DNA of 64,000 nucleotides, taken from contig NC_091227.1 in assembly GCF_040958095.1 (NCBI RefSeq), positions 17,503,432-17,567,431 of the forward strand. The letters are read 5' to 3'. Origin of the DNA: Procambarus clarkii (Eukaryota > Arthropoda > Malacostraca > Decapoda > Cambaridae). Below the pieces are notes generated by a model. That model was not told where the DNA came from, made no database searches, and was given only the letters and a program-made list of their open reading frames with translations. Positions 1 through 13,400 of the stretch are shown one piece after another (the first letter of the stretch is position 1; each line of letters begins with the position of its first letter). The position numbers were made by a program, and so were the translations under genes.

Positions 1-179
1 TCATGTATCAACATGTAAAACAGCCCACAAGAATGAGAGGTGATGCTCCATCATTGCTGTATTTGGTATTTCCCATGAAAGAATAAGAGATATTTGACAT
101 TCAGTACTTTCTTCCAATGGGCAAGAGCGACCATGTCCTTTTGGAAATCATATAAGCAATGCATTAGAATTTAGAAGAG

Positions 180-2110
180 ATTGGAAGCAATGAAATAGTG
201 AAAAAACTTTATTTCAAGAGTAGGCACATGGAGGAACTCTGCAAGTTCTTTAATAAATGTGATTGGAAAGTTATATTGTTAGAAAAGGAAGTAAACAAGA
301 TGTATGACAAATTTTCTAAGATATATGATAAAGGTACAGTATAAGGAAATTTTTCCAGTACTGTATAGAGGTGCAGAACTAGAAAGCAGGATTGGTTCAA
401 CATAAATGAGGAGTGGGCAAGGAAACAAATGATAAAAAATGGAATCAATATAGGAGGAGGCCAAACACTCAAACATGCCAACAATACAAAGACGCAAGAA
501 ACAACTAGATTGCAGTGAGAAGAGAGGCAGAAAGAAATTTTGAGAAAGGGATAGTGGACAAATGTAAAATGGAACCAGGCCTATTCTATAAATTCATTCA
601 AAGAAAATTGCAGGTAAAGGATAAAATTAATAGGTTGAAAATGGGGAATAAATTTATGGAGAATGAAAAGGAAAAGCGTGAAACACTAAATGAACAGTTC
701 CAAAGTTTGTTTGTGCAAAATGAAATTTTCAGAGAAACAAACAATATGAATTTAAGAGAATAACATAGAGTACATAGAGGTGTGTCAAGATGAAGTAGAA
801 TAAATACCGAAGGAACTAAGTACAGTAGAAACAAAGCAGTTGACTCAGATGGAATTTCATCTTGGATCCTGAGAAAATGCACATCTGAAATGAGCATTCC
901 ACTTCAATACCAACTTATTTTTCAGGCACCTTTAGGTACAGAAATCTTAGCAGACATATGGGAAACCTAACAGTATTCCAATATACAAAAACGGTAGCAG
1001 AGAAGACCCTCATAATTATATTCTGTATTGTTGACAAGCATAGTTATCAAAACATTGGAAAAATAATTGAAACCAAATGGGTAGAACACATGGAAAGAAA
1101 TGACTTATCAGACATAGATTATGGTTTCTGATTAGGAAGATCCTGTGTACGAAACCTGCTTAGTTTCTATGATAGAACTGCAATATTGATCATTTTCTAC
1201 ATAAATGACCTTCAAGAAGGAATACAGAATTATATGAATATTGTTTACTGATGATGCTACGATACTAGAGAAGATAAGAAACTTAGATGACTGTGATACC
1301 CTTCAAGAAAACCTAGACTAAATAAGTATAGGGAGCAACACCTAGCAAATTGAATTTAATGTGAATTAATGCCATGTTATGGAATGTGGAATAGGAGAAA
1401 ATAGGTTACACACAACCTACACATTATGTAAAAAAAAGTTTTAAAGAATTCTGATAAAGAGAAAGATCTAGGGGTGGTTCTAACTAGAAAACTGTCACTG
1501 AGGACCATATAAAGAACTGTGTGTGGAACCATGCTACACTTTCCAATTTCAGAATTACTTTTAAATATTGTACATGGATGGAGAAATATTAAAGAAATTA
1601 TTCATGATCTTTGTGAGACCAAAGTTGGAATACACAGCAATTGTTTGGTGCCCATATCTTAAGAAGCACATTAATAAACTGAAAATGGTGGGAAGACACG
1701 CAACAAAATGGCTGCCGGAACTGAAAGACGAGCTACGAGGAAAGGCTAGAGGTGTTAAATACACCAAAGCTCGAATATAAAAGAAAAAGAGGCAATGTAC
1801 AAAACAGTACAGTAAAGAGAATCGACAAAATTGACAAAGAAGAATTCTTGATACCTGGAACCTCAAGAACAAGAGGTCATAGATTTAAGCTAACTAAACA
1901 AAGCTGCCAAAAGAACATTAGAAAGTTTACTTTTGTAAACAGAGTGGTAGACGGTTGGACTAATTTGATTGGTGGAGACCAAAACCATCAGTACAATAGT
2001 ATCAAAGCAGTGTATGACAAAGAGTACTGGGAAGAGGGGACACCATGAGCATAGCTCTCATCCTGTAACTACACTTAGGTAATTATACACACACAAATAC
2101 ATACATACAT
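180..2110 (+). mobile_element. Non-LTR retrotransposon (LINE) relic, RT region
   Basis: A degenerate reverse-transcriptase reading frame runs through all three frames with many stops and indels. Recognisable pieces, in order: a basic helical segment (515-760), SDGISSWILR (about 846-875), GRSCVRNLLSFYD (about 1135-1173), the catalytic-type box FTDDAT (1244-1261), and the C-terminal run VRPKLEYTAIVWCPYLKKH (1614-1670), then GTSRTRGHRFKL (about 1858-1893). This order is the usual one for a LINE ORF2 from the RT palm to the C-terminus. The copy is dead. The same family recurs in minus orientation at 41930-42545 and plus orientation at 57170-58145, both in introns of the adaptor gene. Confidence 0.85.
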
Positions 2111-2639
2111 ACCTTCTTCAAAAACCTGAATCATATATTCTAGATTTGATCCAGATCTGAATAAATTTGGGGTTTAAAAAACTCCCATGTTTTGGCTATT
2201 TGCCTCTAATTTTCTGAAATTTCTTAATGCAAATGATATAATACATGTTTAAGCATATCCAGACATACAAAAATATATAAACAATAATTTTGTGTTCATA
2301 TAAATAATAATTAGGCAAAAAAAACAATTACAAAGCCACTTACCATTTTGTAGCAGAGGATGGCCCTGATAACCTAGAGGCAGCAAAATACAGTGTTTAG
2401 CACAATGTTATGCCATTTGATAAACTACTAAAGCTAATCTGAACTGAAATTTTAACTGTGCAGGTTAGAGCTCTTATTTTAGCTACAGATTGTAACTGCA
2501 CACACCAATAGCCAGCCCCTGGCAACAACATTGTGTCAATCACTGGTAAACTGCATCATCCAATTCTTCCTGCTTAGAGGGTTTTAATGCTTTTAGAAAA
2601 ATTTCTCTTTCCACGAACAATCTCCATTTTCTTCACAAG

Positions 2640-2712
2640 CTGTGATCTAGAGGAGGTCTGGTCACAGACCTGGCCGCGGGGACCTTGATCCCCCGGAATC
2701 ACCGCAACGTAA
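2640..2712 (+). mobile_element. SINE 3' end fragment
   Basis: A diverged copy of the motif GGTCTGGTCACAGACCTGGC then CGCGGGGACCTTGATCCCC. It matches the 3' body of the SINE seen intact at 17722-17990 and 28672-29203. Only the tail is present. Confidence 0.5.
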
Positions 2713-4620
2713 GGTATTTCCAAGTTTTTTATGTTAGAAAGAGCACTAACACTAATGCCATATTCCTCTTCTAGTCACTTGCCTATCTAGCCACAATCAT
2801 ATTTCTCTTATATCTCAGCATTTTGAGCTATTATAAAGAAGTTCCTTCTGTCCCTGCCTGATGTCCTCATACTAAAATATCCAAACATGGCTTCCACTCA
2901 CAAATCATGATAGAAGTCAGTGAAAATACAGTACTTGCATAACGAGAGATCAGACCCCACACACATAAGAAAAACACAAGTCTGGATGTCTTGGAAAAAA
3001 TTTAGCATTAACAATCTCATTTGTACAATGTATAGAACAATACAAACTTAGGAAAACATTTTCTAAAATATAAATGCATTACTGTATTTTGAATAATATT
3101 TACATTTAAATAGAAGATTATGAAAGCTCGGAAAAACGTGATTCATGGAAATTACTTTACATGATGAACCAATGATGATGATTTCATTGCAACCCTCATC
3201 TTTGATCCTGATTTTTTTTATGAATTCAAATTTCAGAGGGTAAAAATGTTGATTAAAGGATCCATTATATAGAGATTTGGATTTTTGAGAAACTGATATA
3301 CTGAATGTACTTAAGAGTGCATGTGTACATGCATGCCTATAAGTATATACATGATATACTGTACATGTAAAACACACACACACATGCATACTGTATTGCA
3401 TATGTGTTTAAATACTGTACTGAGGAATAATCTGCACATACTTACACATATATATATATATATACTCTACATATATATCTACACACATTCACATTGTACT
3501 GCATGTGTGTGTGTGTAAATATATAGGAATATATATTCTGCATATTTGTGTTAGTTCAGAATGCTAACTTCCGGAGTTGTTTCATGTGTGTGACGCAATG
3601 TACTGTAAGATATTTTCAAGTATTATAACTGGTAAAATCTGGATAAATATTATATTTTCCTTAAGCCTTTCATACCATTCAGCTTACTGGTTGTGTTTTT
3701 CTGCAATGTTGCATCCTTATAAAGCACTGATTACTGTATATACCAAATTTTCATTGTGCATATTCCTACATAAAGCAAAACAAATTTCACAAAATATGGA
3801 GATGGGAAGATCTGGAGTATAGTATAAAGAATTTCACACATATATTATCTGACTTTTCAAGTAATTGGTCACACAGTCCTGTACTTTACGGTGAATTACC
3901 TGGGGAAAGCATCGGTTATTGCTGGTAAAGAAATAATGAGTGGGCTGTGTTGCTCAATGTGTCCACCAACAATGTATTCTGTATACATGGCATCATAATG
4001 CAGATTGTACTGCACACATCATCATAGAGCATATTTTACAGTATCCATATCATCATAAAGCAGACATTTTGGTATACATGTTCTTATGAAGCAGATGTAC
4101 CATTATATACTTGTCACCATAAAGATGATTTTTCAATATGCATGACATCGTCAAACACACTTTATGGGATACATAGTTATAATGCAAACTTCCTATGATG
4201 ATACATTTTCTTTGTAAATGCGTTTAAAGAATTTTTGTCCAGTATAGAAAATTGAGGTTTCTTAACACATACAAGTGTTCAACTTTTAATGATACAGTTA
4301 AAAAGACTTTCAACACACAGACTTCAACAACATGAGCAAAAGACTGAAAAATTACTCATCATAGTTTTTAAATTATTAAATTTATTAGTAATATAAAAAT
4401 TGCATCTTGAGGATGAGAACTAAATTTAAATGTAACACTAAAAGATGTACAAATATATATTTAAATTAAACCTTGACACTATATTATAAGTTTTCAATCA
4501 TAAAATACATATCAGTACAGTACTTAACAAATTTTTGAACAAAATTGCTATTTTTTTAAATGGGCCTACTTATTTATTTTATAAATACTGTAGTTCATAA
4601 AATAATCCCTTATCATCCCT
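2713..4620. other. AT-rich non-coding DNA, no gene seen
   Basis: No exon-like reading frame or family motif was recognised. The stretch holds short CA and TA microsatellites at about 3370-3520 and, around 3950-4190, loosely repeated phrases of the type CATAAAGCAGA with CAT-rich spacers. Nothing here supports a gene. Confidence 0.6.
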
Positions 4621-4639
4621 GATGACTAGTTTGATGCAA

Positions 4640-6250
4640 GCAGTATAATAAACTGTACACCCACTACAAGGATACGGTCAAGCTGACCATATCTATGTCT
4701 AACATCCTAGCAATGACCTTCTGGCAGAAAGAGGTAAATTGGCTGAGTCAGGATCTTCAATACTGGAGGTGGGGATGGAAGCCACCCCACTGAAGGCTCC
4801 TGAACACCACCTAGAAGGTATAGGCATCATGAAACCAATCCAGAAAAGACAGCATATCCAAATCTGTACCCATCCCACCTCACCATCAAAACAATGTACA
4901 AAGTACCAATGGAAAGAGCCACTACTAGCCTTCCATGAAGCATTAAATAAGACTGCCTCTTCTGATAAATTGACACCAAAGGCAGAGATACCTGCAAAGA
5001 TACTATCCTCATGGGACCCTTACCTTGACTAAGAGCCTTCACTCCTCAGGCCTTGGGTACCCACGGCACCAAAGCGGGAAATGAGCCATACCCCAACAAA
5101 AGCTCCACACGATGGCTGAAAGCTGGTCCCAGCAGCCATGACCAACTGGGACAATGCTACTCCAGGGAACAAAAAGGGAAGAAAACATTGTGGTTAGAGG
5201 CATAAGAAGAGACCACACGAACTGGGAACAACATACAAGGCAGGTACAAAAGAAGTCTGCCACTGGCAGGAGCAGGGATGAACATTATGGTCACACCGGA
5301 TGCCACTACCACTGCAGGGAAAGAGGCAGCAGCCTCAGGGTGCTCCTGGAGTTTGGAGTCATCCTCAGGTTTGGATGCCAGGGCATCCAAATCCACGCAC
5401 AACAAGTCAACAATAGCACCTGTCGTGCCCATGTCTAAGGCAGAAGCCTGTGGACAACTGTGACCTGTGGAACAAAAGCTACAGAAACTGATGCATCTGC
5501 CATGTCCCAACATGATGTGGCAAGGTTGGAGCACACTAAATGGCAAGCCAAGCCAGGAATGCCACACTCCCAAAACAACCTGAGCACCAGCCCTACTTAT
5601 ATCAGTCCACCAGACAACGCTCATGAAAAATGCCACCCTTACCACTGGGGCCTCGCAGAGGAGCATATGCACTCTTGAGAATGAGGAGCCCAAAGATGAT
5701 ACCTGAACCTCCTCAGGAAATATAACCTTGATTAAAGACAGGGTCACTGCAAATGGCAACTAAGGAAGGGAATCTTGTCCCCATGCAGCCATGGCAAAAA
5801 GAAACAAAAGAAAGCCCAGGGCCCCAATGTCTGGCAAAGTCCAAGGAAAGGCCAACACCTATGTCAAAAGAAGAGATTGGCCCAGGAGGGCTGTGCAGCT
5901 CCAGACATGGCAACAACAGATGCACGAATAATTGGATACGGTGGCCCAGGGCTGCTACCTGGTGGTGAGCACGTGCTACGAGTCATTAGTTAGACCCAGT
6001 GGACATTTACAAATGTGATCCATGCACAAGTCTGCTTTGGTGCACACAACCTTTTTGGTTGTTTTTCTTTGGGTTACTGTTATGGCCTTAGACCCCCAGA
6101 CCCTTTCCTTCTATTGAGTGGAAGAGATTCTGGTACTGGTCTGCAGTAGGTGATCACGAATTGGCTGAGCCTGGTGTAGTATTAAGGGTTTGACAGTATA
6201 CCAATGTGAGGCACCGAAGGGGGTCTTCTCAGAAAACATACGGCCTCCCA
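4640..6250. repeat. GC-richer unclassified interspersed relic
   Basis: The segment is more GC-rich than its AT-rich flanks and carries several overlapping open frames of 70-200 codons, the longest on the minus strand at 5157-5759. None shows a domain I can name, and the open frames lie in different phases. It resembles the GC-richer relics at 7320-8230, 12100-13930 and 50600-51540, at least one of which is a DIRS-type retroelement piece. I infer a degraded retroelement internal region, but the class is not established. Confidence 0.35.
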
Positions 6251-7320
6251 ACTGGGAATATAAAATTATGTAATTATTTCATAAATTGTATTTTTTAAGT
6301 AATTATTAAAACAGTACTAAGTCAATATTGCTGTTTGGCATTAATGGCAAACCACCAATGATTTAAATTTTATATAAAAATACGTACTGTATTGTACTGT
6401 AAACTGCAATTTTGATCAAGATTACTTTTTGTTAAACAAATATGATCAACTGATGCATCTCAAGTGCATCCAAATATAAATAAAAACTTTATTGTCATAC
6501 TAAAGCGATAAATAAATTAACCATAAATATTCGTCTACAAACTAAAAACTTATTTCTCATGGACTGTACCTACTCAATAAGCTGACCCACTCCAGGCTTC
6601 TGTATGATCAGAAAGTTATTTACATCAGAAAATTTTCATGATAAAAACTTTCGTAATTTTTGTAATACAATTTTCTAAGAAAAGGAGGGTGAACTGTAGT
6701 TTTTTATTTATCAAAAGTTAATGCTTTCATTACTTCCACAACCAAAGACAATAATGTATATAAGATTTGCTATAAAATGACTGCAAAGTTTAATTAAGAT
6801 GTTGCGTGTTAAACAATGTACAAAGTTAGTAAGAGGTGAATCCTAATGTTCGACCAATAAAATAACAACTTTTTACACCGGAAATCCATGACAGCCAACA
6901 GTTTCATTTCTATGACTGCAGTTTGTGCTTGGTCATACAATCATGCCTAAAAATACAACCTCCCACTCACTTCACAGTTATTATACAAATTAATACATTT
7001 TAAAATAACCTAATCTTGTTGTCTATTGTAACTCCAACCATCATATACCTCTTGATCACAAATAATGTTTTCTAAATAACTTGAATGCTACTATACTGCA
7101 TGATATAAATGGTTATTGGGTTACCAAGGAAGAAACCTTTGATCAGTCTAGCATCTGTCAAAACCACTCCAAATAGACAAATAAAATGCAGGTATATATA
7201 AATTTATTCTTTGTCATTTTGTACTACAGTATCTATAGTAGACACAGCCCCTTGCCAAAATGTGGCAGTTTTCAACTTCAAGTACTTTCAAGTGTTATTT
7301 AAAAAACCCTGCATTGAATG
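6251..7320. other. AT-rich non-coding DNA, no gene seen
   Basis: Strongly AT-rich sequence with no exon-like open frame, no recognised repeat and no RNA gene. Confidence 0.6.
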
Positions 7321-8900
7321 TAATGAAATGTTTCTTTCTGATAGAAGCTCGGTGGCTTCCTGAAGAGCCCCACACAAATGAGTCACATCAGTCTTAGGTG
7401 TCCTAAATGAATCACCAGGGACCTGAACCAGAACCTGAACTCCTCACAGATTAGCACAGGGAACAAGGGATTGTTTTGATCCTCACCAACAAACGACCCA
7501 GAAAATAAGCAAAGCAATACAGAAAATTGCAAGGTTCAGAGAGAGAGAAAAGAACTGAAGCAAATACTACTCCGCAAATGATTCACTCAGCAGCTAGACC
7601 GAATTCTCTTAGTTATGGAAGGCCATCAACAAGTGGGAGGAGAGTGAAAACAACGCTCATGAAATCGAGAACCTATGATGGAAACAAGAGAGACCTTCCA
7701 CGAGAACGTTGGACACACCCTGGATGTGAACTGCACAGAGAACTAAACTCTTGACAATCCAAAAGCTGAAATACTTGCAGAGTCCAACTCCAAAGGGGTA
7801 GGGACCCAAGTAACCCCCCCCCACCACAGTTCAGTGAATGAACCATTGGGAGCACTTGAAATAGAGCTGGAAAACAGAGCAAAACAAACTCCCCAAAGGT
7901 TCTACCACATCACCGCAAACTCGTGCACCATGATGTACTCCCAAAGCACACTACAATGACCTTGGAAAGCTTGGTGAGCACTGGTCATTAAACCCCAATC
8001 CAGAGCTATGGCATCCATATATACATTGAAATATGAAGAAGGAAGGCATAATGGTGCTAAAACCCAAAAGCCCAAAGAGGACGACAGCAACACGAGCAGA
8101 CAAAGGACAAAATGACCTTTCGCATTGGGGGACATCAGGGACAGGACAAAGGATCTGATGACATGGAAGCTGGGAGCTCCCTGTGATGCAGCCAACTATT
8201 GGTGGCCAGCTGTTCAGGAACAGGAATTTTCTCAAATATAAATTAATATTAATTTATATTAGCATATTGTACATATTTAGGCACTGGTTAGGTTAGGTTA
8301 GGTGTTTAGGTTCTGTTGGCGATTATTTATATTTGTTGTATGCGGGTGAAGCATTTATAGTTGACCAGACCACACACTAGAAATTGAAGGGACGACGACG
8401 TTTCGGTCCGTCCTGGACCATTCTCAAGTCGATTGTGAGAACATACTTCAGCCACGTTATTGTGACTCATCGCCAAGCATTTATAGTGTTGTGGATTGAA
8501 TAAAATTCTTCAGTGAAGCACTTGTTTCAGAAGTGTTCGAACGTCATCAGTTGTGAGTGGTGTGTAAACTGCTTTTGATTCATAAACATGGGGTTTGGCA
8601 AGCGCATGGAATGGACTTTGGGTCTTTGTTTAGAGGACGGGCTGAATCTAGCTACTGCGTGAATCGTTTGCTGCTTCAGTTGTTTTATGTGAACCTTGCA
8701 AGTTGTCTGTATTGCTTCACTTACTTTCTGAATTCTTCCTTGGTGAGGGTGATTGTAACAATCCCCTGCTCCCTGTGCCTCTGAGTGGGGCCAGCTTCTG
8801 ACTCTGGTTTCTGGTAAGCTATTTAGGATTCTTATGTGATAATGTGATGCATCTGTGTGGAGCTATCTCAGAATGTTAGCTTCAGGGAGCCACCATTCAA
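7321..8900. repeat. Dispersed repeat copy A, interrupted by an inverted-repeat element
   Basis: From about 8215 this copy aligns by eye with a second copy at about 12470-12790. Both share GGAATTTTCTCAAATATAAA, TAGGTGTTTAGGTTCTGTTG, a GGGTGAAGCATTTA(T/C)AG site, and GGGTCTTTGTTT near the end. Copy A is interrupted at 8361-8474 by a one-arm inverted-repeat element that copy B lacks. The association of copy B with DIRS-like coding pieces suggests these are parts of one retroelement family, but this is inference. Confidence 0.55.
8361..8474 (+). mobile_element. One-arm copy of the TTGACCAGACC element
   Basis: A 114-bp insertion beginning TTGACCAGACCACACACTAG, containing TTTCGGTCCGTCCTGGACC, and ending in a tail with CCACGTTATTGTGACTCATC. 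It is flanked by a perfect 12-bp target-site duplication, AAGCATTTATAG, at 8349-8360 and 8475-8486. The homologous repeat at about 12620-12635 shows the uninterrupted site with one substitution. This copy has a single arm plus the tail, unlike the two-arm copies at 33098, 34340 and 40978. Confidence 0.85.
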
Positions 8901-10365
8901 TCATTCCAGAAATGACTTCTGTAAAAATAAGTCATTTCAGGGCCTTCTCGGCACAATCAACACATGCTTAGTCAAATAGTGGTTACTGCTCTTTAAACAA
9001 TGTTGACCAATAGGTATTTTCTTAAATAACTGGTTTTAATTTGATGAAGTACCTTGCTGAAGTCTTCAGTTTGTTGCACTGAGATTTGATATACTGTATA
9101 AGTTTCAATATATGCTTAAAAAAGGCAAATAATATGTTTATGTTTATATACTTATCTATAAATCATTTAAGGTCCTCATTTTTATAAGCAGTTACTCCTC
9201 CACCAGCTGAAAAAGAAAGAGTAATTTCATGCAAAGTGTTACAGTATTTGGTAATACAAGATATTCACATGAAATTAAACTGTCACATACACTTTATATT
9301 AATTTTTTAATATAGTCAAATTAACGTAGAACTTTTATACAACTCCTAATTGCAGCTCAATTTTCTGTCCACATTAATATATACTGTACGGTACAAAATT
9401 ATACTAAAGTCTGTGTCTATATGTAACTATATGTGGAGTTGCCTAAATATGTTCGCAGGGTTCTGCTTGATCTGCTATATATGATAGATAGATAGATAGA
9501 TAGTTCAAGTGTTTCTGTATTTTTTATGTTTTCAATTTGTAAAGAAATTTATAAATTAACTCTGAAGTTCATATTACCTGTAAACACGAAATTGTTCTAA
9601 TGTATTTTGCTAAGTTTAACTTGATATCTTCAGACGCAGTGGAAAAGTAAATACAAATTAACATACATACATACATATGTATACTTAAAAAAAAAAATAT
9701 GAACCCCTTTTCCACAGATCTGTTGAATACAATAATTGTTGTCTTTTGCTATTTTGTACCAACAAGTATTAGATTTTATTGCTGGAAACAATAGACTGTG
9801 CTGTTGAGCACATTAAATTACAAAATCACTTACAAAAAAGGAAAATTATACTTTATTAAATATTTTGAAATTTTTGAATCAAACACCAGTCCAGTGAATG
9901 CATAGACTCACTCCACAGGAAGTCTTTCATTATTTTTCAGTTGTGACAGATTGCAATGATATTATGACTTGAATGAACCCTACTTTTAACATAGACACTC
10001 GGGTTCTACGGACAAAACAAAATGCCAAGCAACTGCTGACGTGTGTAAACAAGGATACTCAGCAAGGTAAGCAAAATGTTCATGGCAACAGTTGTGACAT
10101 CCTTTTACAATACATTACCTAAGATAGCATAATAGTAATGAGTTTATTGGTGGTATGCAGTATGCTGAACCAATCAGACTTAGATCAATGGCTCAGCTGG
10201 GTTGTGGGGTTGTGGTTGACTACAACATCCATAAAGATGGTCACTCTTGCATGTTAAGGCAATACGTAAGCCAATTCTCTGTGTCTTCAACATAACCTAC
10301 AATAAATGAAAAATAACATGGAGAATGTTAGAATTTTACCCTTCATAACTGTAATTATTCAGTAT
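8901..10365. other. AT-rich non-coding DNA, no gene seen
   Basis: No coding signal recognised. It contains a short GATA microsatellite at about 9481-9503 and several A/T homopolymers. It is the probable 3' flank of the minus-strand Ashwin gene. Confidence 0.6.
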
Positions 10366-10369
10366 TTTT

Positions 10370-10430
10370 TTAGGGCCAACTGATGGGTTTTCTCTCTGAT
10401 TTTAACTTCTTTTCATCTTCAGAGGATATC
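10370..10430 (-). CDS. Probable last exon of the Ashwin homologue
   Basis: It follows the pyrimidine-rich acceptor TTGTTTTTCAG. After one split-codon base the frame reads ISSEDEKKLKSERKPISWP and stops. The Trp-Pro-stop terminus and basic run match the end of vertebrate Ashwin. The phase does not join directly to exon 3, so either one short exon is missing from this model or an indel is present. Confidence 0.55.
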
Positions 10431-13400
10431 CTGAAAAACAAGAAAAAATACAAACCAATAAAAAAAGAACCAGGGCTTTGTGGGGGGCAATAATTGCATG
10501 GGATTTAACAGTGTTGTGATAAGGTATAATGCATGGATTCTTAGAAAAGGGTGCTCAGTAGAAGATTCTGAGGAAATGTCGCGACCTGATAGTAGGTAGG
10601 TTCTTAATGTCAACCTGTCATAAAGTATGCGAAAGATCATCAATTTAACCACTGTGCTGTGCCGGCCGAGAAAACTTGTTTGCTGATAATTGCGCCAACC
10701 GAGAAAAGACTTTTTATATATTTTCGTACACAGTCGAAACACGAGTGCGGTAAGTTGGGTACAAAATGGATTCCTGGGACTTCCAGTGAGAGGCAGAAAT
10801 CTTGAAAAAAAATCCCAGATTTCCCTAGGGCTGCTAGCAGGATCAATTCTGAATGAGATAACTGCGACTATTAGATATAGTGGAATGAGTGGTAATGATA
10901 GTACTGTACTGTAGTGGTATACTTGTGGCGAGTTTGAAGAGTTATTCTAGTGTGCAACTCAGCCAGTCGCCAGGCTTTTTCTATGATGAATTGATTGGTA
11001 AGAAAGGTAGTGAACAACAGGTCCAAACAGTCCATCACATTTTGGTTGATAAAGCACTTCCTGCAGGAGCTTGATGGTAGACAAGTTGCTTGAGAGGGAT
11101 GAAGGAGTAAATGGTTATAGGGTAGGTAGTGATGGTGATATTGGTGATTCTTGAAGATTGTGGTAGGGTTTGTAAGGCAATTGTGGTGGTAGACAAGTAG
11201 ATGAAGGGATAAAGGGAGGGGGTAGATACTGAACTATCAGTTAAATGAGATTATATTACTTTCCAAGACTTGAACTCAGTATAAGAGACTGTGGCAGTGG
11301 TATGGTTGCAGCAGTTGATGGAAGTGAATGGTAGAATTTGTAATGATGTGTTGTGGTTGTAGTGGTAACCACATAACAATAAGGACCTTCTACTACCATA
11401 TGCGAGCTTCAAACTGATATGCAAAAGTGTTCACTATTTATCACACTGGAAACTTTAAATTTTGAAGAAACAAAATTTCACTCAAAGCCATAAGATATCC
11501 CTACCAGGAATTTCTTATTACAGAATCTCAAAAGCTCTGATGTCTACTTACTCCTTCAGAAGTTGATTTTTCTTGACCATTCACAAGTTTTATTTTTTTA
11601 GCTTCCTTCTGACATTCCTCTGAATCTTTTCTTTTATTCTGAGATTTTTCTTCTTGTGGCAATCTTTGTAATTTATTACTCGAAGATAATTCGCTATCTT
11701 CTGAACTTCTCCGCTTGATGACAATAAAATCAAGAGTTGTGCCTGAAGTATTAGCTGTGGCAGCTAACTTGATTTTCTTGCGGTCCGAATTAATGGTAGA
11801 AGGAGGTGGCTTCAATCTTTCTCTGGCAGCAGAGTCACCCAAAACAACATTTGTTGAGGAAATGAGTGAAGATCTGTCCTTTGACTCCATCACAAGCCTG
11901 TTGAAAGTAAAAATTAATATGAGAGAGACTGTGATATGTCTGTATTTTATCAGATTAATTCTATAAAATCTCATATTAACTGTAACATAAGAAATTTTAA
12001 AATACATATTATTGTGATTTCAGGAAAAAGTGCCCTTTTCCATTTCACTCTAAAAAATATTAATCTAACATATCCAAATCTAATCTAATCTAGCCTATGC
12101 CTAATAAAAAAATCAGCATTGAATGTATCGAAATTCAATGTACAGTATTGTATTGACATCCCCTGAAGGAACCAGAACAGCCGACGAAGCCAAACCTGAC
12201 TCGGCGGGTAGACCATCACAGCATAGCTCAGGCCTCCGCACAAACCCTTGAGCAACTGCCGGGTGACCCGGGAGCCCCCACCCCCATAAACAGGCGAAGG
12301 CGGGACTGCAGCCGAAGCAGACTCCGGAGGGAGAGACAAGGAAGCGGTCCAAGAATCCCACACAAGACCCAGCCAAGACCGAACCTGAGAGGGAACGAGA
12401 TGGGCAACCCGTCCTCGACTCAAGTCCATTACATCCAGCGGTTGATCCCACAGACACATTCATAAATTTTTACATGCTGTTCATTCAAAACGGGAATTTT
12501 CTCAAATATAAATTAATATTATACTGTAATACTGAATATTAGCATATTGTGCATATATAGGCATAGGTTAGGTGTTTAGGTTCTGTTGGCAATTATTTGT
12601 ATTTGTAGTACAAGGGTGAAGCATTTACAGCTTATGGTTCGAACAAAATTCATCATTGAAGCACTTGTTCCGGAAGTGTTCAAACTGAAATCAGTTGTGA
12701 GTCGTGTAAAACCGTTTTTCATTCATAAACAGGGGGTTTGACAGGTGCATGGAATCACTTTTGGGTCTTTGTTTCAAGGATGAGCTGAGATGGGGCTTCA
12801 TCCAGTTCACCAGGAACAGGAACTACGAAGCCCAGCGAGCTGGGAAAGAATCAAATACCTGGCAAGCAGACATGCGGACTGGCTGGGAAAAGGGTTCCAA
12901 ACTCGAAGCAGAATCAGTCAAGGCAGAAACCCAATGAGAGCAAACCTCACTGGACTCATGGTTGTAAGCATCACTGACCCAGCAGACACCATGGTAGGAG
13001 ACAGAAGGGTTATCATCCAGTAGCAAGGACAACGAGGACCCTTCGAGCTCTCACCGAGTGAGTGCAGACTCGGACATGCCGATCTGTAACAAACTACACC
13101 AGAGATCTGTGGGGAAATTGCCAGGGCAATTCAATAAAGCAATTAGCCGGTCAGGACACCCAGGCACTAAGGCCACTCTCTGAAAGAACAGATGCCAAAC
13201 ACAGCCAAAAATCTTCGGCTATGAAAGGCGACCATGGGGCGTCATATAAACAGGCATACAAACTCCAGTGCATCTCAAGCACAACCATTAGAATGATTCC
13301 AATCAAGGAATCAAACAGAGGAGTCAGACTTATGAACAGCCCAACTCATGAATCACGAGATTTCTGGGCTTAACCACAGCCAAAGTCAGTCACATACAAT

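Noticed and set aside
5157..5759. 200-codon minus-strand frame
   Set aside because: No recognisable domain, overlaps open frames in other phases, and lies in a GC-richer relic island; kept only as a possible retroelement remnant.
8286..8305. GGTTAGGTTAGGTTAGG, the arthropod telomere unit
   Set aside because: Only about three units, inside a dispersed repeat whose other copy has one; too short to indicate a telomere.
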